Shown here: one piece after another, positions 34,601 to 46,599 of the stretch | How positions within the stretch are numbered: the stretch's first letter is position 1 | Layout of the letters: every line of letters begins with the position of its first letter | Source: Carettochelys insculpta | Taxonomy: Eukaryota; Chordata; Testudines; Carettochelyidae | Length of the DNA: 64,000 bases | Direction: 5' to 3' | Assembly (NCBI RefSeq): GCF_033958435.1 | Contig: NC_134138.1 | Location: 272,839,798 to 272,903,797, forward strand | Notes under the pieces: generated by a model | Databases searched by the model: none | Told to the model about the DNA's origin: nothing | Seen by the model: the letters and a program-made list of their open reading frames with translations, nothing else | Program-made: the position numbers and the translations under genes

Positions 34601-34985
34601 ACACTGCTCCTGGGGGTGGGGAGGGACTGCCCTGCACCCACTGGAAGTGGTACAATACTTCCATGGGATGAGGTGGGAGGGGGCAGGGAGAGAGAAGGGC
34701 ATGGTGAAGCAGGGCTGGGAGATGAAAGGCATTGGTGGGGAAGGGTGGGACATGAGCAGTACAGGGAGGGGAACAGGTGGGGAATGGATAGCACAGTGGC
34801 AGGCAGACAGAGGGGGAGCTTGGCCAGAGCCCCCTCTAGAATCCTAGCATGGGTCTCCTCTGCTGGCAGAGATAATTCCCAGGGAGTTCAACTCCCGGAG
34901 GTCCACTAGAGATAGCAACTCACTAGACTGGTTCTCTGGTTCTTGCAGTCTTTGGCCATAGAAGCTGCTAGCCTAAAGCTTCCAC
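31658..34985. other. Unannotated intergenic DNA, possible LTR remnant
   Basis: No gene can be supported over about 3.3 kb. Around 32180-32270 a CAGAATAAATGTACTTTATT signal followed by GAGCTGTGTGACAGC resembles the polyadenylation region of a retroviral LTR, but no borders or target duplication were found. ORFs at 34464-34909 are mirror frames in G-rich DNA. Confidence 0.35.
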
Positions 34986-34989
34986 CAAG

Positions 34990-35792
34990 TGTTTTGAGGT
35001 AAACAGGATGAAGTTTAATAAAGACAAATGCAAAGTGCTCCACTTAGGGAGGAACAATCAGTGTCACACATACAGAATGGGAAGCGACAGCCTAGGAAGG
35101 AGTATGGCAGAAAGGGATCTAGAGGTTACAGTGGGCCACAAGCTAAATATGAGTCAACAGTGTGATGCTGTTGCAAAAAAAGCAAACATGATTCTGGGAT
35201 GTATTAACAGGTGTGTTGTGAGCAACACACGAGAAGTCATTCTTCTGCTCTACTCTGCGCTGGTTAGGCCTCAATTGGAGTATTGTGTCCAGTTCTGGGC
35301 ACCGCAGTTGAAGAAAGATGTGGAGAAATTGGAAAGGGTCCAGAAAAGAGCAACAAGGATGATCAAAGGACTAGAGAACATAACCTATGAAGAAAGGCTG
35401 AAAGTGTTGAGCATGTTTAGTTTGGAAAAGAGACGATTGAGGGGGGGACATGATAGTGGTTTTCAGGTATCTAAAAGACTGTCATGCGGAGGAGGGAGAA
35501 AACTTGTTCCTCTTGGCCTCTGAAGATAGAACAAGAAGCAATGGGCTTAAACTGCAGAAAGGGAGGTTCAGGTTGGACATTAGGAAAAAGTTCCTAACTG
35601 TCAGGGTGGTCAAACACTGGAATAAATTGCCAAGGGAGATGGTGGAATCTCCATCATTGGAGATATTTAAGAACAGGTTAGATAGATGTCTATCAGGGAA
35701 GGTCTAGACAGTACTTGGTCCTGCCATGAGAGCAGCAGGCTGGACTCGATAACCTCTCAAGGTCCCTTCCAGTCCTAGCATTCTATGATTCC
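34990..35792 (+). mobile_element. CR1 LINE 3' part, about 0.8 kb
   Basis: The frame 35008-35523 holds CR1 ORF2 C-terminal blocks: MKFNKDKCKVLHLGRNN, NMSQQCDAVAKKANMILGCI, YSALVRPQLEYCVQFWAPQ, KKDVEKLERVQKRATRMIKG and YEERLKVLSMFSLEKRR. After a one-base shift the frame 35450-35707 continues with NGLKLQKGRFRLDIRKKF and ends near the typical RLDRCL. The 3' end reads CCTTCCAGTCCTAGCATTCTATGATTC. It is younger than the other CR1 copies here (one frameshift, few stops). It is 5'-truncated, without endonuclease or catalytic polymerase motifs. Confidence 0.94.
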
Positions 35793-36374
35793 CACAGTGG
35801 TCAGCCTCAAAGGCCACTCCCTTTTCTACTGTTATAAGCCCACAGGGAGTGAGGGGTGGAACTTCCTTCACCCAAAAAGTGGGGCTAACCCTCTCTTGTC
35901 CAGTGCAGGGTCCACACACTCCACCTTGAGGAGCAACTGACTTTCCTTGCTGAGCAAAGCCTCAAGGCTGGGTACCCTCAGCTGGCCTCTGTCCTACCTG
36001 GGGATACTGCCCGCAGAAAGTCAGTTATGAGAGAGAGTTGTGTTGGAAGTGGCTGGGTGCTCAGGTTGTTGTCACTCCCAGGCAGCATGAAGCAGCTGAT
36101 GTTTTACTCCAGCTTTCTGAAGCTCTATGTTTGAACATATTGACTGAACAGGCTCTGCTGTCGCCACAGCTCTAATGGGAGCTGATGGAACACTGAGGGA
36201 GGGGAACAGTGGAAACAAGGTCTGTCCTCTCCTGGGGTGAATCCTCTCTGGGGCCTCTCCGGTGCACAGACGTGTAATTATAGTTGTCTGACTCAGGGCA
36301 TCTTTGAGCTCCAATCAGCAATACACCAAAGTACATGTTTAAATCAGTCCCGGGGCAGGAAAGGCCTGACCGGT
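35793..36374. other. Unannotated spacer
   Basis: No supported feature. Confidence 0.4.
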
Positions 36375-36865
36375 TGTGGCAGGGTCACTCCTGGTCCCCA
36401 GCCCCTTGTTCAGCTTACAGCCCTGAAGGTAACTAAGGCCCCAAGTGTTCTAGCCATGGTTTGCTCCTATGTCCCAGGGCTGAAGCGGGTTGGGTAGAGG
36501 TCCCCTGGTTGCCTGGGGAAAGGGAGAGGAGTCCAAACACTCTTTGTGGGAACTCTCTTCCTCCCCCACTGTCTCAAGAAATGCTGGTGTTCTTTATCTG
36601 CTCTTTCTCTCTCTCTCTCACCTACGCTGGTCTCATCTCACTCCACTTCCTCTCCCACTCTCCTCCCCTTCTCCCAGCAGAGGAGGTCTTTTACAGTCCT
36701 GTGGCAACCTCAAGTGAGCTCAGCTGGCCCTAATCAATTGACAGCACCCTCATCTTGGCTGCTTCCCCAGTCGACTGTTCCTTATTGCCCTGAAGTGTCC
36801 CTCTGTTTGTTTAGCCAGGCCATTCCTCTCCTCCTCTGCTAGCCCTCAAGCCTGACCCTGTCACA
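36375..36865 (+). mobile_element. LTR-like segment, 491 bp
   Basis: It starts TGTGGCAGGGTCA and ends TGACCCTGTCACA, a 13-bp inverted repeat with one mismatch and TG...CA ends, as in a solo LTR. No matching target duplication was found (CCGGT against CTATA). A CT-rich run lies at about 36600-36622. The ORFs in it are featureless. Confidence 0.5.
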
Positions 36866-38004
36866 CTATAAACATATGCTTTTGCCCCACACAAAAAGGC
36901 GTAAGTGCCTTGTGAGATGGGGCCTTATGGCACTATGGCCCAACAAGTGAGCTTTCATTTACAATGAATGCTTTTTAATTTCAAAGTCTGTGTGAGTTAA
37001 TCTCATTATTTTTCCTCTGATGGACTGCAATGTGGATTGCATTTGGAACTGAGGCTGTACTAATCTGGGCCACTCTTTGGGATGCAGGAGAGGTAATAAG
37101 AGTAACTCAGAACTCGGTGCAGCTGTGATCCATAAAAGCTCTTTGCATACCTGACACGCTTCAGAGTTATCTCCATTCACATCCCTTCACCTGAAGGGTC
37201 TTTAATGGAAAAGAGGGAGCCAGTGCATTGAGGTTTAAGAGCTGCATGCATCATCAGCAGACAGATCTGGAACTCGTAAATAAACAAAAAAATGTACTTC
37301 ACAGTTAAACAAGATGGGGATGACTCATTTCAGGGAAAATACAACCCCTTCACCTACCCAATGGAGATGAGATATTGCCAGGCTACCTTTGCAACCGCCC
37401 TTAGAGAACCATAAGCATTAAAGATGGGAAAGATCCATTAAGTCATCCAGCCCAACGCCTCCTGCCAATGTATCACTTTTATGTGCAAAACACACTGAGG
37501 GTTGCCAGCTCATCCTGTTAACGTGATCTGCTCTTTTGAGTTCTGGGGATCTTAAAAACTGAAGAGAGCAAAATTTCTAGGCCTCAGTATGGATCTTTCT
37601 GTAAAGTGTCCAGGGGCAACTGTCTTACCTGTGACCCAGTGGAGCGGTGGCTTAAATCTGAGTTTCTTCTCAATGTACTCAAAAAGGCTTGGTTCTGTTC
37701 TCCACTTCTGTGTGTGACACAGAAACCCATTGTCAGGCCTGACATACTCATAATACCTAACACACTCATTGTAATCTGTGTCTAAAAGGTATCATGTAAG
37801 GTATCATTGGAAAACTAATTCAGTATTCATTACCATTCTTGTGTGATATATGTGTGGGAACATACAGAGCTAAGAATACATGCTAGAATTATTTTCTTAA
37901 AATGTATTTGGCAGACAAGATATAATCTTGGTCTGATTTTGATAAGAGAATGGGTATTTGTTTGTCTGACCAATCTAGTAATCAGGCAGAGACAACATCA
38001 TAGG
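36866..38004. other. Unannotated DNA with a CR1-like scrap
   Basis: At about 37405-37470 the wording GGGAAAGATCCATTAAGTCATCCAGCCCAACGCC resembles a reversed CR1 3' end. The rest holds nothing recognised. Confidence 0.4.
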
Positions 38005-38165
38005 TCATCATAGGGAGGCATCCTTCAGTCCCGAGGGATCATGCGTTTGCGCCCCAGCTGGACTGATTTGAGCAGCGTCTTCTGTGGCTGTGCAATCCAA
38101 TCCGGGAGTGGCAGTCCTTTCCGCACTGTGAGCATGTAGTGAGCCGCTGTGGCCTCCCACTAACT
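38005..38165 (-). mobile_element. LINE 3' end with zinc finger (first half of split LINE)
   Basis: The minus strand 38133-38070 reads CSQCGKDC, SRIGLHSH and RRRC, the C-terminal finger of the same LINE family as 22815. The 3' UTR follows and ends in GACTGAAGGATGCCT (plus strand near 38012). The rest of the LINE continues at 39278, so about 1.1 kb has been inserted between the two halves. Confidence 0.8.
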
Positions 38166-39277
38166 CAGAGGCAGAGGAGGCTCCGCAGAGGCCCTGGTGG
38201 GCAGGCCCGGAGCCAGAACACCAGTGGCCCGCCCCTCAGAGGGTGGGGCCTACAGCCAGAAGGGCCAAGGGCAGAGCTCGGGACCTGTTAAAGCTTGGGC
38301 CTCCAGGCAGGGAGGTAGCGCCTTCGCAGGCTCCCAGACGCCAGGGGCAGAGAGCCCGCTGCCGCCCGGCCGGTCGGGAGGAGCAAGCCCCCAGCGGCCC
38401 AGACCAGCCAGGACAGCTACGGATCCAGATGCCCCGGGGGACCTACCTGGACTTCCCAGATCTGCCAGGACCCTCACACTGGTGGAGGACCCCCTCCTTG
38501 GAGGAAACCCCAGGCCCAGCCAGACAGGCGGGGGCTAGCAACCATGAGGCCCCAGGAGCGGCCTGCCCCAGAGTTCCAGCAGACCCCAGCAGCCCCCAGG
38601 CCCAGGATCGCCTCGGACCCACCGTGCTACCGCCGCTGGACTACCCCAACGATGTGGAGATGACCGACTGGCCAGAGCCCCCGCAGGTAGACGATTTGGA
38701 GGGGGCCGACCCCGCTGGACCCCCTGACCAGATGGACTGGGACCTTCCCCCGATGGAGGTGGAGGTAGGAAGTGGCCCGAGGAACGCTGCACCAGAACTC
38801 ATGGTGGTGTGTTGCTGCCTGGATCCCCACTGCCGTGGTCATGTGTAAGCGACCCGCAGGGCCCCAGGCTGGGTCACAGTGGTGTGGGAGGGCCTGCAAC
38901 CCCCTCCCTCCTCCCCGACGGGGTAAGCCCTTGCTGGGCTTGTTCCCCAAACCTAGTGCTCTTGCCCCGCCCTGAACTGAGGGCTGGGCTTGTTCCCCAA
39001 ACCTTGTGTTCTTGCCCCGCCCTGAAGTAAGGGCGGGGCTTCCCAGGACAGTGGCTGTGACTGCGGTCCCGCCCGGAGCTAAAGGCCGACCCCGGACTGT
39101 TTGACTGGCCATGACCCCGCCCCAGCCTTTAAGGCGGGGGCCTCCAGCTGCCGGCTGGCCAATTGCCTACTCTTAAAGGGGACAAAGCCCTGGGATGGCT
39201 AGACCCAGGGCAAGCAGTAGGGGCCTGCGCCGCCCAGAAGGGCGTGGCCATAGCACTCGGGAGCCTACAGAGCAGCA
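38166..39277. other. GC-rich insert of unknown origin inside a LINE
   Basis: This 1.1-kb block is very G+C-rich compared with its surroundings and splits the LINE. It carries a 201-codon ORF (38243-38848), a 60-bp direct repeat in two units from 38933 (GCTGGGCTTGTTCCCCAAACC), and promoter-like CCCCGCCC motifs with a TTTAAGG near 39127. It could be part of an LTR retrotransposon, a processed transcript or another transposon. No terminal repeats or target duplication could be fixed. Confidence 0.55.
38243..38848 (+). CDS. Hypothetical 201-aa Pro-rich, acidic C-terminal ORF
   Basis: The frame has an ATG at 38243 and a stop at 38846-38848. The first 100 residues are Arg/Pro/Gly-rich and look disordered. 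The middle is Pro-rich. Residues of about 145-185 are strongly acidic with repeated Asp-Trp pairs (EMTDWPEPPQVDDLEGADP, QMDWDLPPMEVEVG). The end carries a small Cys cluster (VVCCCLDPHCRGHV). I recognise no family. It sits in the GC-rich insert and could be the N-terminal or gag-like part of a retroelement, or an open frame made likely by low stop-codon frequency in GC-rich DNA. The frames at 38197-38538 and on the minus strand at 38627-39112 are also open, which weakens the case. Confidence 0.3.
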   Translation: MGPTARRAKGRARDLLKLGPPGREVAPSQAPRRQGQRARCRPAGREEQAPSGPDQPGQLRIQMPRGTYLDFPDLPGPSHWWRTPSLEETPGPARQAGASNHEAPGAACPRVPADPSSPQAQDRLGPTVLPPLDYPNDVEMTDWPEPPQVDDLEGADPAGPPDQMDWDLPPMEVEVGSGPRNAAPELMVVCCCLDPHCRGHV

Positions 39278-40080
39278 GTAGGCAGATGTCGCTCTGGTAT
39301 CACAGGCACGGATCTTCCTGAGGGCTCTCCTGTCTTCCGCTTCCTTCACCAAGGTAGTTTCATACATAGCAAGAGCTTCCTTCACTCCCTGTGTCCAGGC
39401 ATGTCTGTCTGAGGTGAGCGAATGCCAGGTGTTCACACTGATAGAGAGAGCGCTGAGGTCACGCTTGCACGTGTCCTTGTAGCACAATTTAGGTCGCCCT
39501 GTCGGGCTCTTTCCAGACGCCAGTTCGCCGAAGAGGAGGTCCTTCGGTATTCGGCCATCCATCATGCGTGAGACATGGCCCAGCCAGCGCATACGTCTCT
39601 GTTTGAGAAGGGTGAACATGGAGGCGGTGCCTGCCCTCTCAAGCACTGTGCTATTGGGGACCTCGTCCTGCCATGAGATACCGAGTATGCGCCTAAGGCA
39701 GCGCATGTGGAACGTGTTGAGCTGCTGCTCTTGTTTTGAGCGCAAAGTCCATGTTTCACTGGCATACAGCAGTGTGCTCAAAACACAGGCTGTGTAGACC
39801 TGCACCTTGGTGTGTACAGTGAGCTTATTGTTAGCCCATACTCTCTTCGTCAGCCTGGAGAACGTTGTGGCGGCTTTTCCAATGCGCTTGTTGATCTCGC
39901 TATCAAGTGACAAGTTGTCTGAGATCGTCGAGCCTAGGTACACGAACTCATGGACGACTTCCAGTTCGTAGTCTAGCACACTGATAGATGGCTCGTTACC
40001 CACGTTTTGGTCCATCACCTGTGTCTTCTTTAAGCTGATTGTGAGGCCAAATTCCATGCATGCATCCGCAAAGCGAGTTA
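39278..40080 (-). pseudogene. LINE ORF2, thumb to C-terminal region (second half of split LINE)
   Basis: The minus frame 40057-39173 is open for 294 codons, the longest transposon frame here. Blocks in order are MEFGLTISLKKTQVM, EFVYLGSTISDNLSL, FSRLTKRVWANNKL, STLLYASETWTLRSKQ, FHMRCLRRILGISWQDE, RMRWLGHVSRMMDGRIPKD, LLFGELASGKSPTGRP and ALRKIRACDTRATSAY. After this the frame leaves the LINE and runs into the GC-rich insert; the missing zinc finger is found at 38133-38070. Polymerase palm motifs are absent, so the copy is 5'-truncated. Low decay suggests a fairly recent insertion, with the GC-rich insert later still. Confidence 0.85.
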
Positions 40081-41479
40081 TGAGTGAAGAGACAACAAAG
40101 ATACATTTATATAAAGGATAAACAAAGCCTTCAACCTAGCAAGGTTGGGGAGAAAGCCCCCTGCAGGGGTCTGGTGTTCAAAGGATAAGCAAATAAATCA
40201 ACTAATTGTGTACAATATTACTGTATTATAAAAGTGCATCGAGTAAGGTTTTTTATGAAAGCTAATACCACACTGGCTATTAATATCACAGTGAAATATA
40301 AGTATTAATACTATGTGAGGAATTATAGATAGTCACCAATACTGTGTTTTGAAGTTTGTAACCAAAACAAAAAGGAGAGAGTTTTTCTCCCAGACAGGAG
40401 AAAATGACAATTGGACGAGGTGAAACCAAAACAATGGAGTCCTATTTCCACTAAAATGACCAGGGGGATGGTAAATCCACAGGAAGAACAACATGAGGTC
40501 TTCCTGAGTCTGGGGACAAAACACTGAGGCATAAGGAAAGAGAAGAAGACAACTTGGCATGCATCACTGAACAGGCATAAGAGCTCAGGGTTCTTGCAAG
40601 CTGAGAAAGATAGATTCTTCTACTAATGGGACTAAAGAAGTCTCTGAGAACTGAAAATAGATAATAAATCTACTTAGGCAAAGACCTTTCACTTAGGAAA
40701 ATGGGGAATCAGTACCTTGCACTTCTGTCGAAGAACTTGACAGGGAAAAAAAATACTAGGCATGGCTGGAAAGGAGAAGCACTGGTAAGAAGTCTGTCCT
40801 AAGCCTAGACTGTAGTGTGAGTTAAGTCATCACCATTAGAAAACATATTTCACTTAATTTGCTTCTAACCATTTTGTCTTTATCCCTTGTACCTGAACTC
40901 ACTTAAAACCTCTTCCGTGCTTCATACATATTTTATGTTTGAATCTAAACCAGCCCTGTGCTGTGTTTGATTTGAAGTGAGTGTTAGCTCCAGTTAAAGA
41001 AACAAGCAAACAAGTTTTTGTGTTTCTTTATAGAAGAAACAGACCTTATTACTCCTCTGAATGTTCTAGGAGAGGCTGGGACGCTTCAGGGCGGAGAGCT
41101 TTGCAGGCATTCAGGACTGGGATGTGTTGGGATCACTTGCTTAGTACTACCCATGAGTGGTGAAGACCCATATGTGACTTTGGTATAAGAAGTGGGATAC
41201 TGAAGTTGTTGCAGAATCAAAGCTGCTCCACACTCACAGATGCTCAGTGAATTTTTTAGGCTGGCTTGGAACATGCAGACAGGAAGCTGCAGCAGGGCAT
41301 TGAAGACTCTGGGTGTTCCAGGACAAGCAGTGACACAACCTCTCATCCTTTTGGACTAAACCCCAACATATGACATCATGTTATAAAGCACCCAGAGATC
41401 ATTCACCACCAAGAAGATAGCTCATCTTGTTGGGCAGTCCTAGCGTTAACTGTATGAACTGACTCAGTTTGTTTGTAGC
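40081..41479. other. Unannotated intergenic DNA
   Basis: No supported feature. Confidence 0.4.
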
Positions 41480-41530
41480 TTTTGTTAGTCTTTACAGTGC
41501 TACAGGACTGCTTGTTATACATAAACCGAG
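41480..41530 (-). mobile_element. PLE terminal-repeat fragment
   Basis: GTTAGTCTTTACAGTGCTACAGGACTG matches the 3' half of the terminal repeat. Confidence 0.6.
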
Positions 41531-41699
41531 ACACAGATTTCATCATTGTGTACTGTGAAAAATTCTGTAGCAATGGACCATTCTACTGCAGCTACTGGAG
41601 TGTGGGAGGCTGGTACATAAAAGTGTATTGTGTTTGAGTCTGTGCAATCTACAAACATAAAGATGGTTTGGGGTCTAAAAGACAAGTACAGAAAACAAG

Positions 41700-41870
41700 C
41701 TCAGAAGGGTAACCATGATAGTCTGTAACTTCAAAAATAACAAGAAGTCTGGGGGCAACTTAGAGACTAATAAAGGTATTAGGTCATGAGCTTTGGTGGA
41801 TAAAGCACACTTCATCAGATGGATGGAAATAACAGAACCCAGAGTATAAAATAAAAGGAAGGAAAAGGAA
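41700..41870 (+). mobile_element. PLE terminal repeat, diverged
   Basis: It runs from CAGAAGGGTAACCATGATAGTCTGTAAC through GAGACTAATAAAGG to TGAGCTTTGGTGGATAAAGC and CACTTCATCAGATGG. The minus-strand ribozyme-like core has lost its GAAA. Confidence 0.65.
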
Positions 41871-42767
41871 ATTACCTATCATTAATGACAGAAAACAGAG
41901 CGTACTGTGAAATGCAGAGGTAGGGGTAACTGCGTGTGTGGTGATTAACATCTGTTATGTATTAAGGTGTTAGGGCCAGATCCTGCTGGTGTAAATCAGC
42001 ATAATCCTATGGGAATTCAGTGAAACTATGCCATCTTACACCAGCTGGGGCTGCAGCTTAGGAGTCAGTCATCAGCACTGAAATACAGCCACCTCTGAAG
42101 TGAAACACGTTGGAGATACCAACTCCTATGCTCTTGACAAATAGCTGAGCACCAGGTAAATTTACCCAATGACAAAACAACTTTTGTTCTCTGTCACCAG
42201 ATGCTGCAGAGGACGTCATTGTGGAACCAGAGTATGAGAAAAGTTCTTCAGTCTTCTCATTTGTTCAGTGCTATTATTTTGACTCATAATCATTAACAGC
42301 ATGGTCCAATAGTACTTACAGATTTAGACAAGCCCTAAGTCACCTTCTCTGGGAGTACATTATATCTCTGTCATGGGACAGGGTTACTATTTAAGATGGA
42401 TATTTGCTAAGAGGCTGCCATAACACCCACGTTTTTGAAACCTTTTCATTGATGCACAATGCATGTGCCAAGTCTTACACTGATGGCTGTGATTTATGAC
42501 CATCTTTGTAATGCCAGGCCCTTTCCCTTCTTAACCCCTTGATTGCTACATTCAGCCATGACTGGTGTATTGCAGAACACAATAAAATTCTTTCGAAAAG
42601 CGGACTGGCTCTGATAGAATGCCAATGGCTATTGAAACTGAGACTTATTGTAGTGGAATTATAACACTTAAAACTGAAATAACACAGTGGTGAATCAATC
42701 CTTATAAGCCTAGGTAAATCTGGTGTTGTCTATCATGTAATTATCTGCAGATTAGTAGATTTCCCTA
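41871..42767. other. Unannotated intergenic DNA
   Basis: No supported feature. Confidence 0.4.
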
Positions 42768-42900
42768 ACTTTGGGGTCGGCAGCCAAAATAGCAAGAAGA
42801 GCCATTTTTTTCCAACTGGGTTTAAAAAACTCAATAATTCAAGAGCCACAATGCATGTGAATATGAGATGGTCCTTAATAATGTCAAACCATACTACTGC
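42768..42900 (+). mobile_element. hAT-like element fragment
   Basis: It begins TTGGGGTCGGCAGCC, a hAT-type terminus, and contains GGTCCTTAATAATGTCAAACC, which is shared (reversed) with 27338-27591. Confidence 0.55.
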
Positions 42901-43966
42901 CTTAATTAATTGAGTCCTTGATCAGGTATTTCTTTTAATGCAGCACAAAATATGTTTTCTTTCAAGGAAAAAAATCAGTGACTTGGATTAATAAAGTTGC
43001 TAAATAAAAATGAAGTTCAAAGGAGACGAATTCTCAGTATATAGCACTTCATTCACAGGAACATATTATCCACTGTTATTCATTCTCTGAAACTATTGTC
43101 ACTGGTGTGGGTATAGACTTTATTCATAGTAAACAATATAAATCTATCACTGGATGTAATGTTTTGGAATCCAGTAATAGTATTGTTTTATTTGCTCACA
43201 CAAGTATAGCCTGTAGGCAGGAGCTATGCCTAAGAAATAAATCAGAGATACATGGACTAATAGTACTAGATTCAGCATATAAAAGGAATTGCATTGAAGT
43301 AGGCACTCAGCATTTCTCTGATATATAATTCCTGGACAATCAGACAACAATATGCAGCAAGACATCTGCAACAGCACCACAGGGTGAATCCCTATAATGC
43401 TTCAACAGGTATTTACAGAGCAACTTTGAATGGTCGTGTCTGGTCTAATCTTGTACTCTTCACGCCCAATTGAAGATATAAGTGAGGTGGAAGTAGCATT
43501 GTTGTCACTTCCTGGTTGCAAGAAGGGGACAGAGGAATTCTGAATAGTATATTTGACTAGCAAACACAAGCCGCCCACAGCTAGGCAAATAGAGAAAATG
43601 TCAATAGCTTTACAAAGGGGTATTAACGGAGAATATCGATTACACTCGCGGCCGTGGAGGCTGTCTGCAGTCACTCAAAGGTGGAAAGGTTTACAACAAG
43701 ATAATGAATGCAGGAGACAAGGTATTTGTACTGTCCACCCAAAGTACCTAAACGGGGTCAGCGGCATTATATCTCCCACCTAATTGTGGTAACTTTGGGC
43801 GGTAGGACCTCCCAGCTCACTGAGTGTAGTTCTATCCCAGGGAACCCCACCCTATTACCCCATTCATCAAGCTCCATCTTAAAACCAATTGGGTGGGCTG
43901 ACCTTATGTATTGTATCTCTCAGTAAGACTATGGAGACTTGTCTCCACTCTCTTTAAGCGGGGATA
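42901..43966. other. Unannotated intergenic DNA
   Basis: No exon supported. The ORFs at 43553-43926 have no domain. Confidence 0.4.
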
Positions 43967-44277
43967 GCTAAGGCCAGGTTGACACTAGGAGGATAGGTTG
44001 ATTTCAGATACTCAGTCCTAGCTATGGCAACTGTGTAGCTAGAATTGACTTATCTGACATTGACTTACCTGGCCATCCTCACCGAGGAAGGTCAGCAGGA
44101 GAGTTTCTCCCATCGACCTCCCTCACTCCTTGCAATAGGTGAGAAGTACGGTGATCGACTGCCAACCCCCGAGAGGTCAATTTCATGCCTCCCTGCTAGA
44201 CACATGAAGTTGAACCTTGGAAGATTGACCCTGAATGGGTCGATCTTCTAGGTAATGTAGATGTGTTAGTCCCCTCA
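43967..44277 (+). mobile_element. MITE family C, copy 1
   Basis: The left end is TAAGGCCAGGTTGACACTAG and the right end is TAATGTAGATGTG. Diagnostic interior phrases are TCCCATCGACCTCCC, CTCACTCCTTGCAATA, GGTCAATTTCATG and AGATTGACCCTGAATGGGTCGATCTTC. It shares them with 46600, 50609 and 52238. Confidence 0.7.
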
Positions 44278-46599
44278 CAGAGGAAACACACCTTTTCTGC
44301 CAGTGAGGACACAGCCATAGGTCTTTCTGTTCTACTTCTAGCCCCAGAGCCTCATCTTTGGACACCCAATGTAGGACAGGGATGCACTTAATCTTTGGAG
44401 TTAGCAGCTCCCCATGTTCTCCTCTGGTCTCATTTTCCTCCTGATTTACATCCCTGTGCCGGGAGGATCTGTCCTGCCCAGTTGCTCAGGTAGATTTTAA
44501 ACCAGTCACTGAAAATGGGACATTTCAGGAGAATATTACTGCAAATTGTGGGGTTGTAATCAGAAGCAAATCACTGCCTCACAGACCTGACACTCCTGCA
44601 GTGCTTTTCCAGATGCTGGGAGTGCTACAGAACTCCAGCAGGCAAGGACAATGGTGTCCCCATGCAGAGTAGACTTCGTGGAAGGCTTCCAAAAATGCAA
44701 GAAAGGTAAAAGCACTGGGGAAGCTGGAAAAGTGGGGTGGATGTTTTGCCAGAGTTCAGGACAAATTTGTACAGTGGGGCAGGGGTGGCTGAGAGCTACT
44801 GAACTCAGTTGCACACCCGGTAGGTGGCAGAAACCACTTCAAACCAGGGATGCAACACCAACCCCAGAACCTCCACTTCCAGCATCTATGTGCTTTGCAT
44901 AGCCCCTTAAAATGCAGAATTCAGCTTTCCCCACAGCATGCATACTACTCAGCCCACATCCTCCTACAAATGCTACTTGTACCTTGCCACACCTGTACCA
45001 TGCATTCCAGGTGAAAACCCTGGACACTTATGTTGCTTCTCATTTTCAGCTTCAGGACTCAGCCTCTGTATTTCAGCTGGGGGGGGCGGTGCTTTAGATT
45101 TCCCTTGCTCCTGGTAATATGAATGAGCAGCAGTCAAACTTTAATTATACCCATTGGACTCTGCTGGGTATACTTGTGAGAGTCATATAAGCTGTACAGC
45201 ACAGTTGGAGGAAACGCGGGTTGGCTTGGAGGCTGGTTAGCAGCAGGCCAGCTGCCAGCTTAGTGTCTGGAGTTTATAAAGACAAAGAACCTTAAAACTA
45301 TCAAAAAAATGCCCATCAAGGCCACCTTGCCTGCAGTCAAGTGTATAAAGCTCCCCCTCTAGTCTGCTAAGAAGGTCCACAGCTTGCTGTTAACACCGAC
45401 TGCAACTCATGTCTGTCCAAGAAATGAGAAAAAATCAGAAATCTTTGTGCTTGAGGGAATCCTAAAGATCAGTGTCACCTCTCCTGTGAGTACTGGGACC
45501 CAAGTAATGCACAGACACATCTGTGTCTCCTTCCCTTCTTTTCTCTCCATCCCTTGTCTGTTAGAACATCTGTTCTGCATTGTCTGAATCCAAGGTTGTG
45601 AGTCTCTGTGGTGGGAACTGTAAGAAGCGTGAATGGTTTGGTGCCAGGCATGATGAGGGCTCAGATCCCTTATTTGGGGTCTTCTGGGACTAGTGAAGTC
45701 GAAATCTCCACGACCTTTCAGCGTGGAGTGAACTAACACGAATGACATTTTGCTAATCCATTCTATCTCATTAAACTCTTTGGACCAGATCCCCGGATGG
45801 TGTAAGTCAAGAGCCATCCTTAATGTCACCCACTGAGAACCTGACCTTTTTTCTTCTACCACTCATATCTATGTACATGCTACAGTTTCTGTCCAGACTG
45901 GCAGTCCTCCTTCAAGTGCCTGTGAAAATGGAGGTGTTGTGGGAGCCAGGTCAATCCCAGGATATTAGGTAGATAAGGTGAGCAAGGTAATATCTCTACC
46001 TGGACCTCGACAGCTTCTCTCTTTCTCACCAACTGAAGTTGGGGAAACACAAGATATTACCTCACTACCTTGTCTCTCTGAAAACTCAACTTCCTTTGGC
46101 TATCTGTCTTGTCAACCCCTACTCTAACAACTTACCTCACGCTCCATGTTGCTGATGCACATCACTCCAGGCTGCAATTGCAAACTATGAAATACATCAG
46201 CATCCAACACAGTGAAGGCAATATTTAAGCTATCCAGCATAGGGTACTTGAATGATAATCCCTTCAACACATGCTCTTTTAAAACCCAATTTTTCTGAGA
46301 CCTTGTTGTGCCAGGCTTGAACTGCTAAGGAAAAACATAGCTCCACCTATTTGACATGACAGAACCAGATGTTGTTCTTAGTAGGTTGTGCAGATGTTCA
46401 AAATGGGAACATGGATGCTCTGCTATGCTCCTCAGACTTGGCTTCTCTTCCATCGGGCTCAGGTGCTCTGTTTGGTCACATGGGCGTGGGTCCCCCTTGA
46501 CGAGAACTCAGGTGTGTTGCTTGCCTCTGCTAGAATCATTGGAATTTGGTCCTTCTTGATTGGACATTCATGGTGTTAAAATAAGCTCTTAATCTGAGT
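44278..46599. other. Unannotated intergenic DNA
   Basis: No supported feature over about 2.3 kb. The minus ORF at 45407-45862 (151 codons) has no recognisable domain or splice context. Confidence 0.4.

Noticed and set aside
35008..35523. The 171-codon ORF as a host gene
   Set aside because: All its blocks are CR1 ORF2 C-terminal sequence, and a CR1 3' end follows in the expected place.
45407..45862. 151-codon minus-strand ORF
   Set aside because: No domain, no conserved-looking composition and no splice or promoter context. Length alone is not rare in 64 kb.
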